64,000 nt of DNA from Chinchilla lanigera (GCF_000276665.1 NW_004955484.1:962610-1026609); one strand, 5' to 3'. Positions 45,241 to 57,263 are shown, numbered from the stretch's first letter. Made by a program: numbers and translations. The notes: generated by a model from the letters alone, not told the origin.

Positions 45241-45697
45241 TATTTTTTTTATTTTAAAAATAAAAGGAGGAAAACATTAACAGACAGACAACCTTTTACA
45301 AAATAGCAAAAGAACAGTACAGACAATACAGAGTTACAAACAAAATGGTAGGAAATTAACAATGCTTGTTGTATTACATATTGATATCTTCAAAGTGTTT
45401 TGTCATGCAATATTGATCAACCAAGGACTCACTGACAGTTTCTTTCAGCAAAGAAATAGAAGACAGTAGAACAACCATGTTAAGTATCCTGTGTATACAT
45501 ACATACAAAATTTCTCCTTCTTTCCCTTCTCTTTTCCCACATCCCAATTTCCCTTTACCCTTGAGTGCTTTCCTATCATTTCACAATGTCTATCATACCT
45601 CCAGGTTTAAATTAACTGTTTCAGGTTTTACACTAGTGAAATAATGCGGTGCTTGCACATGGTCACAACTAGAGACCATACTCATAAGGGAGATAGT
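45241..45697 (-). mobile_element. L1 3' end with 5' inversion (twin-priming type)
   Basis: 45241-45640 is antisense L1 3' UTR (GAGTTACAAACAAAATGGTA, TTGTATTACATATTGATATC, CACAATGTCTATCATACCTC). From about 45660 the next upstream L1 part appears in the opposite, sense direction: CACAACTAGAGACCATACTC (45664-45683). An inverted 5' segment in a truncated L1 is the known product of twin priming. The junction is near 45640-45660. Confidence 0.8.
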
Positions 45698-45960
45698 GAT
45701 TTTATAAAATAGAAACTGCCACGACCTGCACAGCCAGCAGAGTCCTGAGAGGGGGCGATGGGAGATTAAGAAAAGGCAAGACAGATAGAAAAAAGCTTGC
45801 ACTAGGTGGGTTTTGACCTCTCTGATAGAGAGGCAGTGATAACCTAGAGTGGTCTGCATCTTTACTTTACAGTAAATAGGGGGAAGGGTTCTATGGGGCC
45901 AAAAGTGCAAGGTCTCAGTGTTTTGCTAAGAACACTGAAAATGAAACATTCTCAAAGTAC
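45698..45960. other. Unclassified segment, possibly LTR-derived
   Basis: A moderately GC-rich segment (GCCACGACCTGCACAGCCAG, CTCTGATAGAGAGGCAGTGA) unlike its flanks. It may be a retroviral LTR piece, but no TG...CA ends or poly(A) signal are certain. Confidence 0.3.
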
Positions 45961-45961
45961 T

Positions 45962-46060
45962 TAGGGACCAAGGATATAGCTCAGCAGCATGGTGACTGCT
46001 GGTCCTGCAAAGTCCTGAGTTCGATTTCCAGTACCAAAAAAAAAGGAAGGAAGGAAGAAG
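45962..46060 (+). mobile_element. ID-type SINE, diverged, sense
   Basis: GGACCAAGGATATAGCTCAG, CTGCTGGTCCTGCAAAGTCC and GAGTTCGATTTCCAGTACC are followed by an A-run and (GGAA)n tail. Box B is close to the tRNA consensus. Confidence 0.85.
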
Positions 46061-46257
46061 AAGCTAAATGTGTTGTAGTCACCTAGAAGGAACACCAAGG
46101 CCAGACATCTGTTAGACTGGCTTTGCCCTAGTTCCAACAACTTGTTCACATGGCTCACCTCTGGCAATCTGTCTTCTCGGGGATCGTGTGCTCTAGCCCC
46201 AAATGTGTGGACCATCTCCAGTTCAGCCACTCTCCACAGAAACTGAAGAGACCATTT

Positions 46258-47075
46258 TAATCAAATGATCAAGACCAATAGCAGCAGAGATAACTTGCAC
46301 TGACATCATGTGCACCTCACCTCTGAGGTGTTCTTCCTAAAACCCATAACCCAAGTCTAAGTAAGAAGTAACACCAGAGAAGCCAGCACTGAGAAAGGGA
46401 CATTAGGTAACATTTCTGACCAGTACAATTCAGAAGTCTTAAGATTTGGAAAAATTGGGAAAGCCAGCTCTAAGTTCCAAAGTTTGTGCCCCCCCAACTC
46501 AAATGTTGAAATGGTAGCCCCAAAGTGATGGTATTTTGAATTGGAGCTGTAGCAAATGCTTGTCTGAATGTGGAAACTGCCTGAATGGAATTCATATCCT
46601 CATGTCCTTTTCCCCTTATACAGTTCGCTTGTTTTTCTAACATGTGAGGACACACTTAGAAGGCACTGTCTCTGAGAAATTGGGCCCTCGTCAGACCCTG
46701 ACTCTCCTGGTGCCTTGAGCTCTGCTTCCAGAATTATGAGAAATAAATTCTGATATTTATAAGCCACCTAATCTGTTTTTATAGCTGCCTAAGTACTAAG
46801 ACAGTCGGAGAACTGTCACATATTACAAAAGGCTAAATAGCACATGAAGATGCAATGTAATCCATCATCCTGGATTTGATCAAGGAAGGGAAAAAGGAGA
46901 TAAATAGGAAAATATAAGTCCAAATAAAATGTGTTCTTCAGGTAGCAATATTGCACCAATGTTAATCTCATAGTTTTGACAAACATACCATTGTTATACA
47001 AAGTATTTGCACTCTTCTTACAACTTTTCTGTACACCTCAGAGTATTCCAAAATAATTAGTGCTTTTAAAAACTT
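46258..47075 (+). mobile_element. Old L1M-type 3' UTR, split by an LTR
   Basis: GATCAAGACCAATAGCAGCA, TTCTTCCTAAAACCCATAAC and GAGAAAGGGACATTAGGTAA before the LTR, and AGAACTGTCACATATTACAA, ATCCATCATCCTGGATTTGA and TGCACCAATGTTAATCTCAT after it, are the two halves of one 3' UTR of the family also seen at 37485-38065. Confidence 0.65.
46465..46803 (+). mobile_element. MLT1-like MaLR LTR, sense
   Basis: CCCCCAACTCAAATGTTGAA, CATGTGAGGACACACTTAGA, CTTCCAGAATTATGAGAAAT, AAATAAATTCTGATATTTAT and AGTACTAAGACAG fit MLT1 order with the poly(A) signal. It is inserted in the L1 3' UTR. Confidence 0.8.
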
Positions 47076-47925
47076 AAATCATAAACATTCTCCCAAAAAA
47101 CCATGTAAATAAATACAGTCTAAGAGTGGGTAAAGTTGCTGACTGGTATAAAAGAAACCAAGAAAAATGACAATTAGTTTGTGAATCCATAATTAGCCTG
47201 TAAATCTCATATGAACATGCCCTAAAGATGAGAACAAGATGGGTGACTAAATATTCCCAGTGGAATTCAGGAGTCTGCAGAACTTGGAGGGCTGTGGAGT
47301 GCCTTGGCCAGAAATGGGAAGCAGACCCATTCTAGAACAGTAGCCTAAAGTTTGTGAATCTTGTCCATGGGATCATGGACAAGATTTTGCCAAGCATCCA
47401 CTCCCCAGACCACTGGATATTAAGAGAAGTTAAGCTTCCCCAAGTCTAGCACTATTTCTGGATAGAGAAGGGGAGAGAAATGGGAGTGGAAATATTCAGG
47501 CCTCACATTATTTCTTGTGTCACAACTCAGTGAACACAATGGACTTGCCTTCCTTCTGGTCTTTGCTTTGCACTGGTGCATCTGACTCACCTTATTATTC
47601 TTGTGGGTGTAAAGTACCGTAATTTCACATAATGCACTGCAAATCAGATACTCACAAGCCTGGGGAGAGTACAGCGAGGTCCCACAAAGGAAAAGTACTG
47701 ACTCTCCTGATGAGGAGGCTAGTGGGCACTTGCCTCTGGCTACCCTACAGGCCCCACTAACAATGGTCTTCTCTTCATTTTTATACCATCATAATTAAAT
47801 TTATGTACCACAATCTGCTATCTCTGTTAATGCAATCCTTATAATTGATCCTACAGATTTCTGTACTGATTCTGAAGTGTGATAGCCCTGAATAACACCA
47901 TGATTGGCCACATAGTTTAATAGCT
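47076..47925. other. Unique sequence with a perfect hairpin
   Basis: No gene or repeat is recognised. 47357-47386 is a perfect inverted repeat (13-bp arms, GGAT loop). Confidence 0.5.
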
Positions 47926-50330
47926 AGAGAGCCTCATCACTGAGGCCATCCATTCCAACACTTTCCTCACAAATCTTCACAGCTTCCCCTTTAATATCTC
48001 ATAGTTGGAATCATAAAGTAGGTTGTACAGTCCATGTGGCAACTGTCACTTAGCCTACTACTTCTGAGCATTTTATGTTGTAGCATGTGAACACTTAATG
48101 CCATTCTAGTGGGTGTGAAGCGGTTTTTCATCATGGATTTAATGTACATTTCTCTAATAATGACAAATGATGTTGAACATCATTTCATTGGTTTATTGAT
48201 CATAAATATATATTATCTTTAGTGAAAAATCTCGACATGTTTTGTCCATTTTAAATGGGTCACTTATCACTTTACTGCTGAGTTAAAAGGCTCTTTATGT
48301 TTTAGATACAAGTATTTTATTAGCATGTGACTTAAAATATTCTCTCCTATTTGTGATTTAACTTTTCCTCCTTTGACAGTGTGTATCGGCAAGTGTAAAT
48401 TTTGATGAAGTCCAGTTTATTATTTTTTCTTTGATTGCTGCTTATAAGCCAGTTAACAAATTACCATCTGTTGAAAAAGGCAGTTCATAATAGAACTGCC
48501 TTGCAATTCTAAAACTTAATTCTCAGCTAACATAGTTTGCCCCATCATTTTGAATGTGTATTATGGTTTGGATCAAAAATGACTCCCAAAAGGGAGCTTT
48601 TGAAAGGGGATTAGACTATGGTGGCACTAAACTCATCAGTGGATTTATGCTTTGATGAGTGAATAGCTGAATGTACTATTAGGAGGCTGGGCTTGGTTGG
48701 AGGAGGTGTGTCCCTGGGTTGTCACCTAGATGGTGTATTCTTGTCCTCGGGCACTTCATCTCTCACTGGCTCTCTTGAGCTCTGCTTCCAGCTGCTATAA
48801 GGTGAACAGCTTTCCCCTGCCATTCCAACATGCCATAAGTTTCCTGCCTTCGAACCCAATGACCATGCACTGAAACCTCCAAAACTGTGAGCCACAATAA
48901 ATCCCTCTCCCTTCAAATTGTTTGTGTCAGGAGTTTATCCTAGCAACGGAAAGTTGACCACTGCATTGTATCCTTATGTTGTCCTCTGCCCTCCATTGTT
49001 TCTGAAAAGTCAGCTGACAAACTTGTTATGATTTGGTTATAAACCATGAGGCATTTTCTCTTGCTGCTTTTGAGATTTTATTTCTATATTTGATTTTTAA
49101 GCTTGGCAGTTATGTCCAGGGGTAACTTTTTATCATAACTCATTTAAATTTATTGAGTTTCTAGGAAGTTCAAGAAATTTTTATCTATTGTATCTTTATT
49201 ATTCTTCTGCCCTTTTGTTCCTTCCTGTCCTCCTACTACTCAGTAGTAGCAGCATGACATTTGTGTTGATACACATTTGCGTTTCTCACCTGCCTCTGAA
49301 ATTAGCCGCATTTATCTACCTTTTTTTTTCCATTCTCCAATTGGATCATCTCTGCTGCTCTACCTTCACATTTGCTGATTCTTCTTTTAGCTGCCAAACT
49401 ACTGTTGACCCTCTGTTGAGCCCCTCTAGGAAATTGTCTATTTAGTCATTGTACTTCTCACCTACACTTGATTCCTACACTTTAAGCAAACCTCTTGATA
49501 TTATCCATTTTATGAATGACTGTCACAGTACTTTCTTTAAGCAATATTTCCATTAGCTCTTTGAGTATATTTATAATAGCTTCTTTTAATCTCATTCTTG
49601 CAAAGTTCAATTTTTCACTCTCCTTCCTCCCCCCTCCACCAAAAAAAGGAATTCAGATGGTTAGATTTCTTTTCCCTTCTTCATGAGTCACGTTTTCCCA
49701 TTTGCTGTCATATATTATTCAAAATTTGGCATTTTATGTACTATGTTATATTTTGCTATCTCTTCCCACCGCCAGGTGAGTGGAATTGGGGCTGGTTTTG
49801 TTGGTTTGGTTTGTCTTTTGTTTCATGGTTTTCCTGGGCTAATTCTGTAGAGTCTGTTCCTTCTGCAGCATGTGAGGGTTTCTGTAAAAATTTTTTTGTC
49901 TTTTAGTTGTTTGATCTAATCAGCATTGCAACCTCTGGCTGGCTACAGTGTTAGCTTTTTTCTGATCTCACTATTACTTTCAAAGTTGCCCCTGGGCATA
50001 GACTTTTCTGTGCTCTGCAGGAAATCAATCTCTCCAGCAGAGCAGCAAAGCATCCCATGTCCACAGCCCACCCAGAACATTCAGGGAGACAACCCGTGCC
50101 AGAGCCGGACCAAACGGGAGCAGACCTTGGGCAAAACTCCTTTGGGACCACTGTGACACTACGATCCCTTAGCTTCTCTCAACAAGGGTTTCTCAGCTGT
50201 TGCACTGGGTCAGTTTCTAGAGACTTAAAGTGATTGGTCTTGTCAGTTTTGCCCAGTTTTATTACTGATTTAGGAGGTAAGATTTTTCCAGCCTCCTCAC
50301 ACTGCTAGCTTGGATTCCAGTCCCAGTTCT
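47926..50330 (-). mobile_element. Old L1M relic, antisense, split by an LTR
   Basis: 47926-48553 resembles the L1 ORF2 end in reverse (CCATTCTAGTGGGTGTGAAG, TTTCTCTAATAATGACAAAT). 48965-50330 resembles ORF1/5' sequence in reverse (CTCCATTGTTTCTGAAAAGT, CTTTGAGTATATTTATAATA, CTAATTCTGTAGAGTCTG). Heavily decayed. The 49598-49906 frame is a by-product. A 10-bp perfect hairpin lies at 48477-48502. Confidence 0.65.
48557..48964 (+). mobile_element. Solo MaLR LTR, sense
   Basis: TGTATTATGGTTTGGATCAA at the start; GCACTGAAACCTCCAAAACT, GTGAGCCACAATAAATCCCT (poly(A) signal) and TATCCTAGCAACGGAAAGTT near the end. It has the same architecture as 18964-19414. It separates two antisense L1 blocks. Confidence 0.8.
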
Positions 50331-50801
50331 GTGTATCTTCATTACTATCTTTTTCTTTTGTTAATATTCAACTGATCAGGACACCTCAGTTCTTTCACTG
50401 ATGTACAAGTATATTTTAGAAACATACTGAACTTTCTTTCTTTTCAAAGTAAATTTGCTTAAATACATAATATAATGGATAAAATTTAAAGTTAACCCCT
50501 TCATAGAATGTTATACCAAATTTATACAACTATATAACTATTAATTTAAAACAATGCAGCAGATTTAAATGATAGCAATTACACACGTGCCATCGTTTTA
50601 TGGCTAATTTGTTTTTCCTCTAGGAACCACTAACTTTATATGAACAATCTTAAAATGTCCTAGGTTGTCTTTTAGGGGACTTCCCTCAGGTGTTTCAGGA
50701 TATTTACTGAAAAGCATTACCTGTTTTTCTGTCAACTGGTCAGTTCATAGCTGCTGACAATGGGTAGACATATCTTGAACTTCACCTTGCTTTGTATATT
50801 T
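50331..50801. other. AT-rich sequence, nothing recognised
   Basis: No named repeat or frame; probably further decayed L1. Confidence 0.4.
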
Positions 50802-50928
50802 GGTACATGTGAGTGCATGTGTGTGCATGTGCATGTGTGCACACATGCATGTGTGCATGTGTGTGTGCATGTGTGTATGTTCATGTGTGTGTGTGCATGA
50901 GTGTGTACATGCATGTGTGTGTGTGTGG
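50802..50928. repeat. (TG)n / TGCATG-rich microsatellite
   Basis: 127 bp of almost perfectly alternating purine-pyrimidine sequence (GTGTGCATGTGCATGTGTGC and similar). Cysteine- or histidine-rich frames on both strands come from it and are not genes. Confidence 0.95.
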
Positions 50929-51179
50929 TGGGGAGACAATGCATCCCACTTGAAGCAACATAGCCCACTTGTATTAACAAGGTGACATTTCATTCCTTCT
51001 CCACTGCTTCGGTGTCTGCTAAGACTACAGGCGAGCTTTCACTTTCACAGCCTCCCCAGCTCCCCATCTGGGGGATAACCGAAGCTATGGGCAGAGTTTG
51101 GATTCCAACTTTGACCCAAAGTAATGAAGTAACAAATGACACAACCCCCTCCCCTAAGATCACAAGGTCACTGTGATGC

Positions 51180-51530
51180 TTCATGTTATGTGTCAACTTG
51201 ACAAAGCCATGCTGCCCTTTTTAGTCAAACACCAGTCTAGATCTTCTTAAGGCATTTGGGACCCACTTAATATTTAAATCATAGATTTTAAGTAAAACAA
51301 ATTACTATCTATAATATGAGTGGGCCACAATCAATCCATTGAAAGCCATTTCCAACTCATTGAAGTCCCTCCACCCCCACCAAAAAAGAGGGAATTTCAC
51401 CTCCAGACCACTTTGAACTTTAGACTGCAGTGCCAACTCTTCCCTAGGATGTCCTGACCTGCAAAGTTCAGCCTCCCAGCCTTGTCATGTACCAGCTAAA
51501 TCCTCAAAGTCAGTAGCCAGTCATATGTCG
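51180..51530. mobile_element. ERVL/MLT2-like LTR relic
   Basis: GTTATGTGTCAACTTGACAA, GTCAAACACCAGTCTAGATC, GAGTGGGCCACAATCAATCC and AAGAGGGAATTTCACCTCC match the layout of an old ERVL-class LTR (TGTCAACTTGAC...GTGGGCC...CCAATC...GAGGGAATT). The far end is missing. The family name is uncertain. Confidence 0.5.
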
Positions 51531-53424
51531 AATTTTTACTTCCCAAGATACAGAAGTGAGGTATTGTTCTAAAATGGCATGATCATGTGAGTAGAAAGCT
51601 AACTTATGGATAATGTTGTCACATGAAGTGTGAGTGTGTGCCTGTGTCCTGTTGAACTGTTGTCAACCAGCAACTCATGTAAATATTTCCTTATTATTTT
51701 AGATCACTATTGGATTATCTTAGATATGTATACCTACAATTTACCCGAAATGAATTTTATGAGAGTTTATAATAACTATTGATATTTTTAAGATAAAGCC
51801 TACAAAAAGCCTAAGACCAGTTACTGTTCAGTAGCTTTCTCTTTATCTGTGTGACATACACATGAGGCTTCAAAATGATGGGTTTCCACTGCATCTCACC
51901 TGCCTTCCTTTCCGCTGCATGTCTCATGTGCTCTTTTCCACTAGTTCCCTGGCTAAGAAACATCCTCCTAGGGCATGAACTGCTTAACTGTCTTTCTGAA
52001 GGCTCCCAGTCCCTACAAGCCCACTCTTTACAGGTCTTTCCACAGGCTCTTGGAGCATTTCACAGCTGTTGTGCAATATAATGGAAAGAGCCCAGCCAAC
52101 CCAACCCATCTTTGTGATCTTTGTTCACGTAGGCCAGAGGGAAATGAAAATGGACCAAGGAAGGAGGCAGCAAAAACAAGAGACTTCTCTGGAGGTCTAG
52201 GGTCTGACTCTCACTGTTTGGCCTCCAATCCTGCTTTTTCTCAGGTTTGGGTTCCATCTAGCAATTCCCAGGCAAGTAGACAAGTGCCAGAGGTCAGCCT
52301 CCCACTATGCTTGATATGCAGAAAAGAAAGGGTAGTAAAGCCAAAGAGCTGTGGTCCAAACACATGGTATCCACTTCTCAATTTTCCCTGAGGCTTTAAT
52401 TTCTCCCTTGCTTAGAGAAATGAGGAGAGCTAGGCCCCTCTGTAGTACAGATTTCCTAGTGCCTAGGGGAGCATCAGTAATTCAGGCTGAATGGGTATCT
52501 TGTATGGGGTTCTTAGTCACCCCTAAAAATAAAAATAAAATAACACTGACACATTTGAGCAGCTGGAGATGGTGTTCACTAAATGCAACTGAAGCAGGCT
52601 GTGTGTTGTCAAAGACACACGTGGTACCCAAAAGAATAGCATGCCGTGTTTCTAGGAGAAAAATAAAGGTGGGGGTACACTTCTATCTCAAAAGACCCAG
52701 ATGCTTCTCAATTCTGAGGAGGTGGATTACAGCCAGCTTATAAAGTCTCTTAAAATTAACAGGTTATATTGGAGGTGCTGAAGCAGCCTTATCTAAAGTA
52801 AGCAAGAGCAGTCCCATTGTGACAGAAAAAGCAGGACAAAAACTCCTAAAGCCCAAGACAATGAAAAATTAAGGTCTCTTCATAATATTCCAAGTCGCTC
52901 AGTGCTTTGATTCTGCTCTCATAGTTCAATTCATACCCAAAAGTGAATGACAGAAACATAATATCGAATTTGTAGGACGCAGTACAACTAGAAAGAACAA
53001 ATTATTTACTGTAAAACTATAAGATGTGATGGGTATTATCATAGATAAATATATTTTATAAATAAGTAGATAAATATATTTTAATCTAGCTTTGCAGAAA
53101 TGCCTAATATTACGCTTAAATAAATTAGTGGAATTGCTAAATTAGACAATTATTCTTACAAAAATTATGTCAGAATCTTGTTCCTAAGTGTTTCACTTAA
53201 GAGAAAACAGATAATAAAAAATACTATTCCTAAACCTATAAATTATTTAATGATGTAACACCAAATGTTACCCTTCATAGCACAAGATAATAAAACTACT
53301 CTGCACACTAATACATAGTTATATTCTGGAGCTCTGTTGCTGATTAACTAGATGACCCTCTTTGAAGATCTTGACAAGTAGAATAATCTATTACTAAGAA
53401 AATGTTTAAATAAGCCCTCTGGAG
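51531..53424. other. Unclassified sequence
   Basis: No gene supported. Frames at 51875-52743 overlap, lack recognisable domains and are not joined by convincing splice sites. 52960-53330 is AT-rich. Confidence 0.4.
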
Positions 53425-54060
53425 ATGCTCAAAGCCTGCTGTGGGTTACAGTTATGCTATTATAACATAAATGACAGAAAACCAGCTCAAAGTACCTTAT
53501 GCAAAAGGGATTTATGGACTCTCATAATTGCAGAATGCAGAAAGGCAACCGGCTTCTCGGTTGTCATGACCCAGAGGGCAAGGCTCTTTTGGCCTTTTGG
53601 TTTGTCTGTCCACCTCACACCTCTCCTTCCTTGGCCGGCATCATTTCTCACACAGACTCCCCTTATATGGCAGGTAACTCCCCACTGAAGAGGTGTAGCC
53701 TTTTCATTTGTCAGGTAGAAAAAGTCTCAAGGAGGACTTTCATTGGTCCATGTTGGGTCACCTGCACTTCCATGAGCCAATCACGACGGTTTGAGCTGGA
53801 GTGTTGCCTGATCCAGAGAGACTGGGATTTTAATGGAAATCTTCCACAAAAATATAACAGAGATACAACATGGTTTCCTAGACACCTCCTGCCACCCTTG
53901 CTGTTCTGGAATGGGTCTGCTCAAAGCAAAAGTAGAAAGAGAAGCTGCTCCCTGTTGCAGCTTTGTCCAAGTATGTCCTCAATGTGGAGCCTCTTTCCCA
54001 CAGCAACTCCCCCACACTCAGGAGGGATAGCATTCCAGAACCTTTGCTTGTAGCCCAGGG
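53425..54060. repeat. Ancient interspersed repeat, unclassified
   Basis: TAACATAAATGACAGAAAAC, CAGCTCAAAGTACCTTATGC, AAAAGGGATTTATGGACTC and the CTTTCATTGGTCCATGTTGGGTC region form a pattern I associate with a common mammalian repeat, but I cannot name it. The 184-codon frame inside is not protein-like. Confidence 0.4.
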
Positions 54061-54256
54061 TCCTGCTGTTCCCACTGATCGTGAGAGATGAGCCCCAGAA
54101 CTGAGCTTGTCAGACATTTGCTGAGGGACTTGGAAACAGAGCCAGCAAGTCAGATTGTCCTGTGTGGCTGAGCCCTAAACATGACAGTTTGAGAGCTTTT
54201 TAGGGATCGGATTTTTATTCTGAAACAGAAAAAAGCAAGAGACTGAGAAACAAAGA

Positions 54257-54355
54257 CTATATATATTCTTTATATATATATAAAATATTCTATAATATAT
54301 ATAATTATATACAATATACTATAGAATATATTATATATATATAACATGAAGTGTA

Positions 54356-54393
<38 letters not shown>

Positions 54394-54402
54394 CACACAT
54401 AT
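54257..54402. repeat. (TA)n-(TG)n compound microsatellite
   Basis: TA-rich sequence to about 54345, then about 12 TG repeats and a TA/CA tail. The TA part can fold back on itself. Confidence 0.95.
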
Positions 54403-55309
54403 GGCCGAGACAGAAAGAGACAGGCAGAGGCAGAGGCAGGGCGATACAGCAGTCAGAGAGTTGAATACAGAGAAGTGCAGGCAGCAGGCAGAGAAAGTCT
54501 CAGGCTCTTGCTAGTTCCTGGTTCCATCCCTGCTGAAGTCCAGCTACTTTCTACCCTGCCTGTCCCGAGATTCATTTTAACTGATTTCATAGGGACCTTT
54601 TCTTCAATAAACTGGCCAGAGCTAGTTTCTCCTCACTTCCAACCAAGACTCTCCCCACATTAGTGAATTTCAGGAAACAGTGGGAGGAATCTCTGTCCTA
54701 GGCGAGAGACTGAAGCAGCACACCATGGCATGGACAAAGCTTGCTCTGTCCAGGAACGCTGCGCTGTGGCGTGAGGTCTTAACAGCCGGATATACCACCA
54801 GAGACGCATGCCAGGTGGGAACAATTTCAGCAATGTCTTGCCTGGCGAGGAGATGAGGGACAGACACGAGCTGATCCCTGATAGCAGCTGGGTGTGTGAT
54901 GCAGCCGCTTCATCTGTCACACTAGGGAGGATCATGGAACCGGGAACCGGCAGGCAGTCAAAATCCTCTGCTCCCATCAGTCCCGCTCCTGCCGCAATCG
55001 TTCTTCCCACAAAAATGAATTTTGTAGCCTCCTGACTCAGAGGGACACAGCTAAAACTGTGGGTCACATCTGCTGCTTCTAGAATGGGAAGATTTTAGCA
55101 CAGGTGTCACAAGGCCAAGGGAACAAAGAGTTTCATCTGGACCCAAAGTCCCAGAGTTGCTATCATCGAACAGTACACTCCTAATTCTGTATAGTATAAA
55201 TATTTTAATTACATGACCTTAGCAAGTTACTTGAACTCTCCATCCGTATCCTGCTTAGTGGAAAGAAGTTTAACATAGAACTCTTCATAGGATTATTGTG
55301 AAAACCGAC
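54403..55309. other. Unclassified, partly LTR-like sequence
   Basis: 54475-54650 (GTCTCAGGCTCTTGCTAGTT, CTTCAATAAACTGGCCAGAG) resembles an LTR end with poly(A) signal. 54703-55075 is slightly CpG-containing and unlike its surroundings. The minus frame 54660-55067 (135 codons) has no recognised domain. Confidence 0.4.
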
Positions 55310-56255
55310 AGTCTGATTCAAATGTTTGTCCCCTCCAAAACTCATGCTGAAATGTAGTTCCCATAAATCTTAACAGTGGTAACAATACTAAGAGGTCAGA
55401 CCTAAAATGCTGCACCCTCATGCATGGATTAATTCTATTACAGATGTTCTAGCTTGTTAATGCAAGAGTGGGTGTATTATATCTTTCTTTTATTTTTGAA
55501 ACATAAAAATTTTATTTATATACATATAAGGCATCATGTAATGTTTTGATACATGTATACATTGTGTAATGTTCAAGTCAGGGTAAGCATAGCCATCTCC
55601 TCAAATGTTCATCATTTGTTTGAATAAGAAAATGAAAAATAATTTCTTCTAGCTTTTTTTGAAATATACAGTTATCATGGTTCTCAACTGTGCAACACAG
55701 CACCAGAACGTATGCCTGCTGTCTAGCTGCAACGCAGTATCCATTGACCAGCTACTCCCCAGTCTCCCCTGGCTCCCTATTCTCCTCAGCCTTTGAAAAC
55801 CCCCCACTCTACTCTCACTCCTGAGAGATCAACATTTTTCAATCCTATACAACCATGCAACCATGTGGTATTTATGTTTCTGACCCTGGCTTATTTCACT
55901 TAATATAGTGTCCTTTAGTTCCATCCATCTTGTCACAAGTGAGAGAATTTTATCCTTTCATGGCTGCAGCGTACTCCACTGCATGTACAAAACATACCAC
56001 GTATTCCTCAACATACTGATTTCCTGCGGACACATATGTACTGCGTAGGGAGTGGGTTCATTATCAGAAGTCAAGTTCGTGATTCTTTTTCTCTCTCAGC
56101 TTTCTGCCATGGGAGGCAGTGAGAAGACCCTTACTAAATCCCAACCCCTTGATCTTAGACTCACTAATCTCTGGAATTGACAAAATAAATTTATTTTTAT
56201 TATAAAACCTATACTAGTTTGTTATAGCACCCAGAATTGACTGAAACAATTAAAT
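55310..56255 (+). mobile_element. MaLR (MST-like) LTR split by an antisense L1
   Basis: 5' part 55310-55481: AAATGTTTGTCCCCTCCAAA, AACTCATGCTGAAATGTAG. 3' part 56085-56255: GAAGACCCTTACTAAATCCC, CAAAATAAATTTATTTTTAT, TTTGTTATAGCACCCAGAAT. The interruption, 55482-56084, is L1 3' UTR in reverse (GGCTTATTTCACTTAATATA, AGTTCCATCCATCTTGTCAC). Confidence 0.75.
55482..56084 (-). mobile_element. L1 3' UTR, antisense, inside MaLR LTR
   Basis: TAATGTTTTGATACATGTAT, CAACCATGTGGTATTTATGT and GTGTCCTTTAGTTCCATCCA are the reverse of a mid-age L1 3' end. No clear target duplication remains. Confidence 0.75.
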
Positions 56256-56999
56256 TTATGTATATAAAGTACTTAATAGAGTACCCACCACACAGCATTG
56301 AATAAATGTCACCTTGTATTACTGTTGAAAGTATAGTACTGCCTTCACTGAATTAATTTCAGGGACAGATGAATTCTCCCTTTTGCAAAATTATTTCATA
56401 TGCCACTTTAGATATCTGAGAAATCACTTTGGATTGCCAGTTAATCTCTGCTATTTTTGAAAAACTTCTAGTAGAAAACATGAAATAGCATATTCAAGCT
56501 CTTCCAAAAGTACTTTCTAAAGTATACTGTTTTCTCTTATAGATTCTAATAAAGAGAAGAGTGAGATAAGCAGAGTCTTGAGAGTGTCACAGACTCAGGT
56601 TTGGGGTGCAGAGATGAGGAGTGCTGTTTTATAAGCAGTGGGCACCCAACAGAGAATGTGATGCAACCACAAGGACGACCAGTTCTCCACACTCACCGAG
56701 CAAATGAGCTGATCTCAGAACTCTGGATTTTCAAAGCTCAAGAATCTTCGGAGCAGGTGTCTCCATCTCCAAGAAGCATGGATTTTCATGCCACCTATTG
56801 GTCAGTTTTGAAAGACAACCACATTTTGTGAGCAAAGAAATGCATCTCCTTCTTCTACAGGAACCTCAGTGGTTCCCAGGTGTGTACTTGAGCGTAAGGT
56901 TTCCTGGGTCTACCTTGTAAATGTGCCTAGGTACTGAGAAAGAATGTCTATTGTGCCATGCCCGGGTGGAATGTGCTTATAAATATCAGTTAAACCACT
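56256..56999. other. Unique sequence, nothing recognised
   Basis: The frame at 56601-56831 has no domain and starts in no recognisable context. Confidence 0.4.
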
Positions 57000-57146
57000 T
57001 CTGCCAATACCTGTTTACATTTTCTGTACTTAGCTTTTCTCTGTCCTTCCCATTTTATCAATTACAGTAGGGGGGTGATCTCCAACTGTCATGGATTTGT
57101 CTGTTTCTCCTTCCAATACTGTCAGGTTGAGACTCACGTACTTTGA

Positions 57147-57263
57147 AGTTTTGTATTTGGATACAGATTTATTTAGAATTATTATGTCTTCTAAATGAAA
57201 AGTTTTGTATTTGGATACAGATTTATTTATTATGTCTTAATTATTATGTCTTCTAAATGAAAA
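57147..57263. repeat. Tandem duplication, ~54-63 bp unit
   Basis: AGTTTTGTATTTGGATACAG starts unit 1 at 57147 and unit 2 at 57201. Both end in ATTATGTCTTCTAAATGAA. Unit 2 carries a small extra insertion. Confidence 0.9.

Noticed and set aside
50732..50993. Histidine/threonine- and cysteine/valine-rich frames
   Set aside because: Pure translation of the TG/CATG microsatellite on both strands.
53499..54053. 184-codon plus-strand frame
   Set aside because: It lies in a decayed interspersed repeat, overlaps other frames, and has no domain or splice support.
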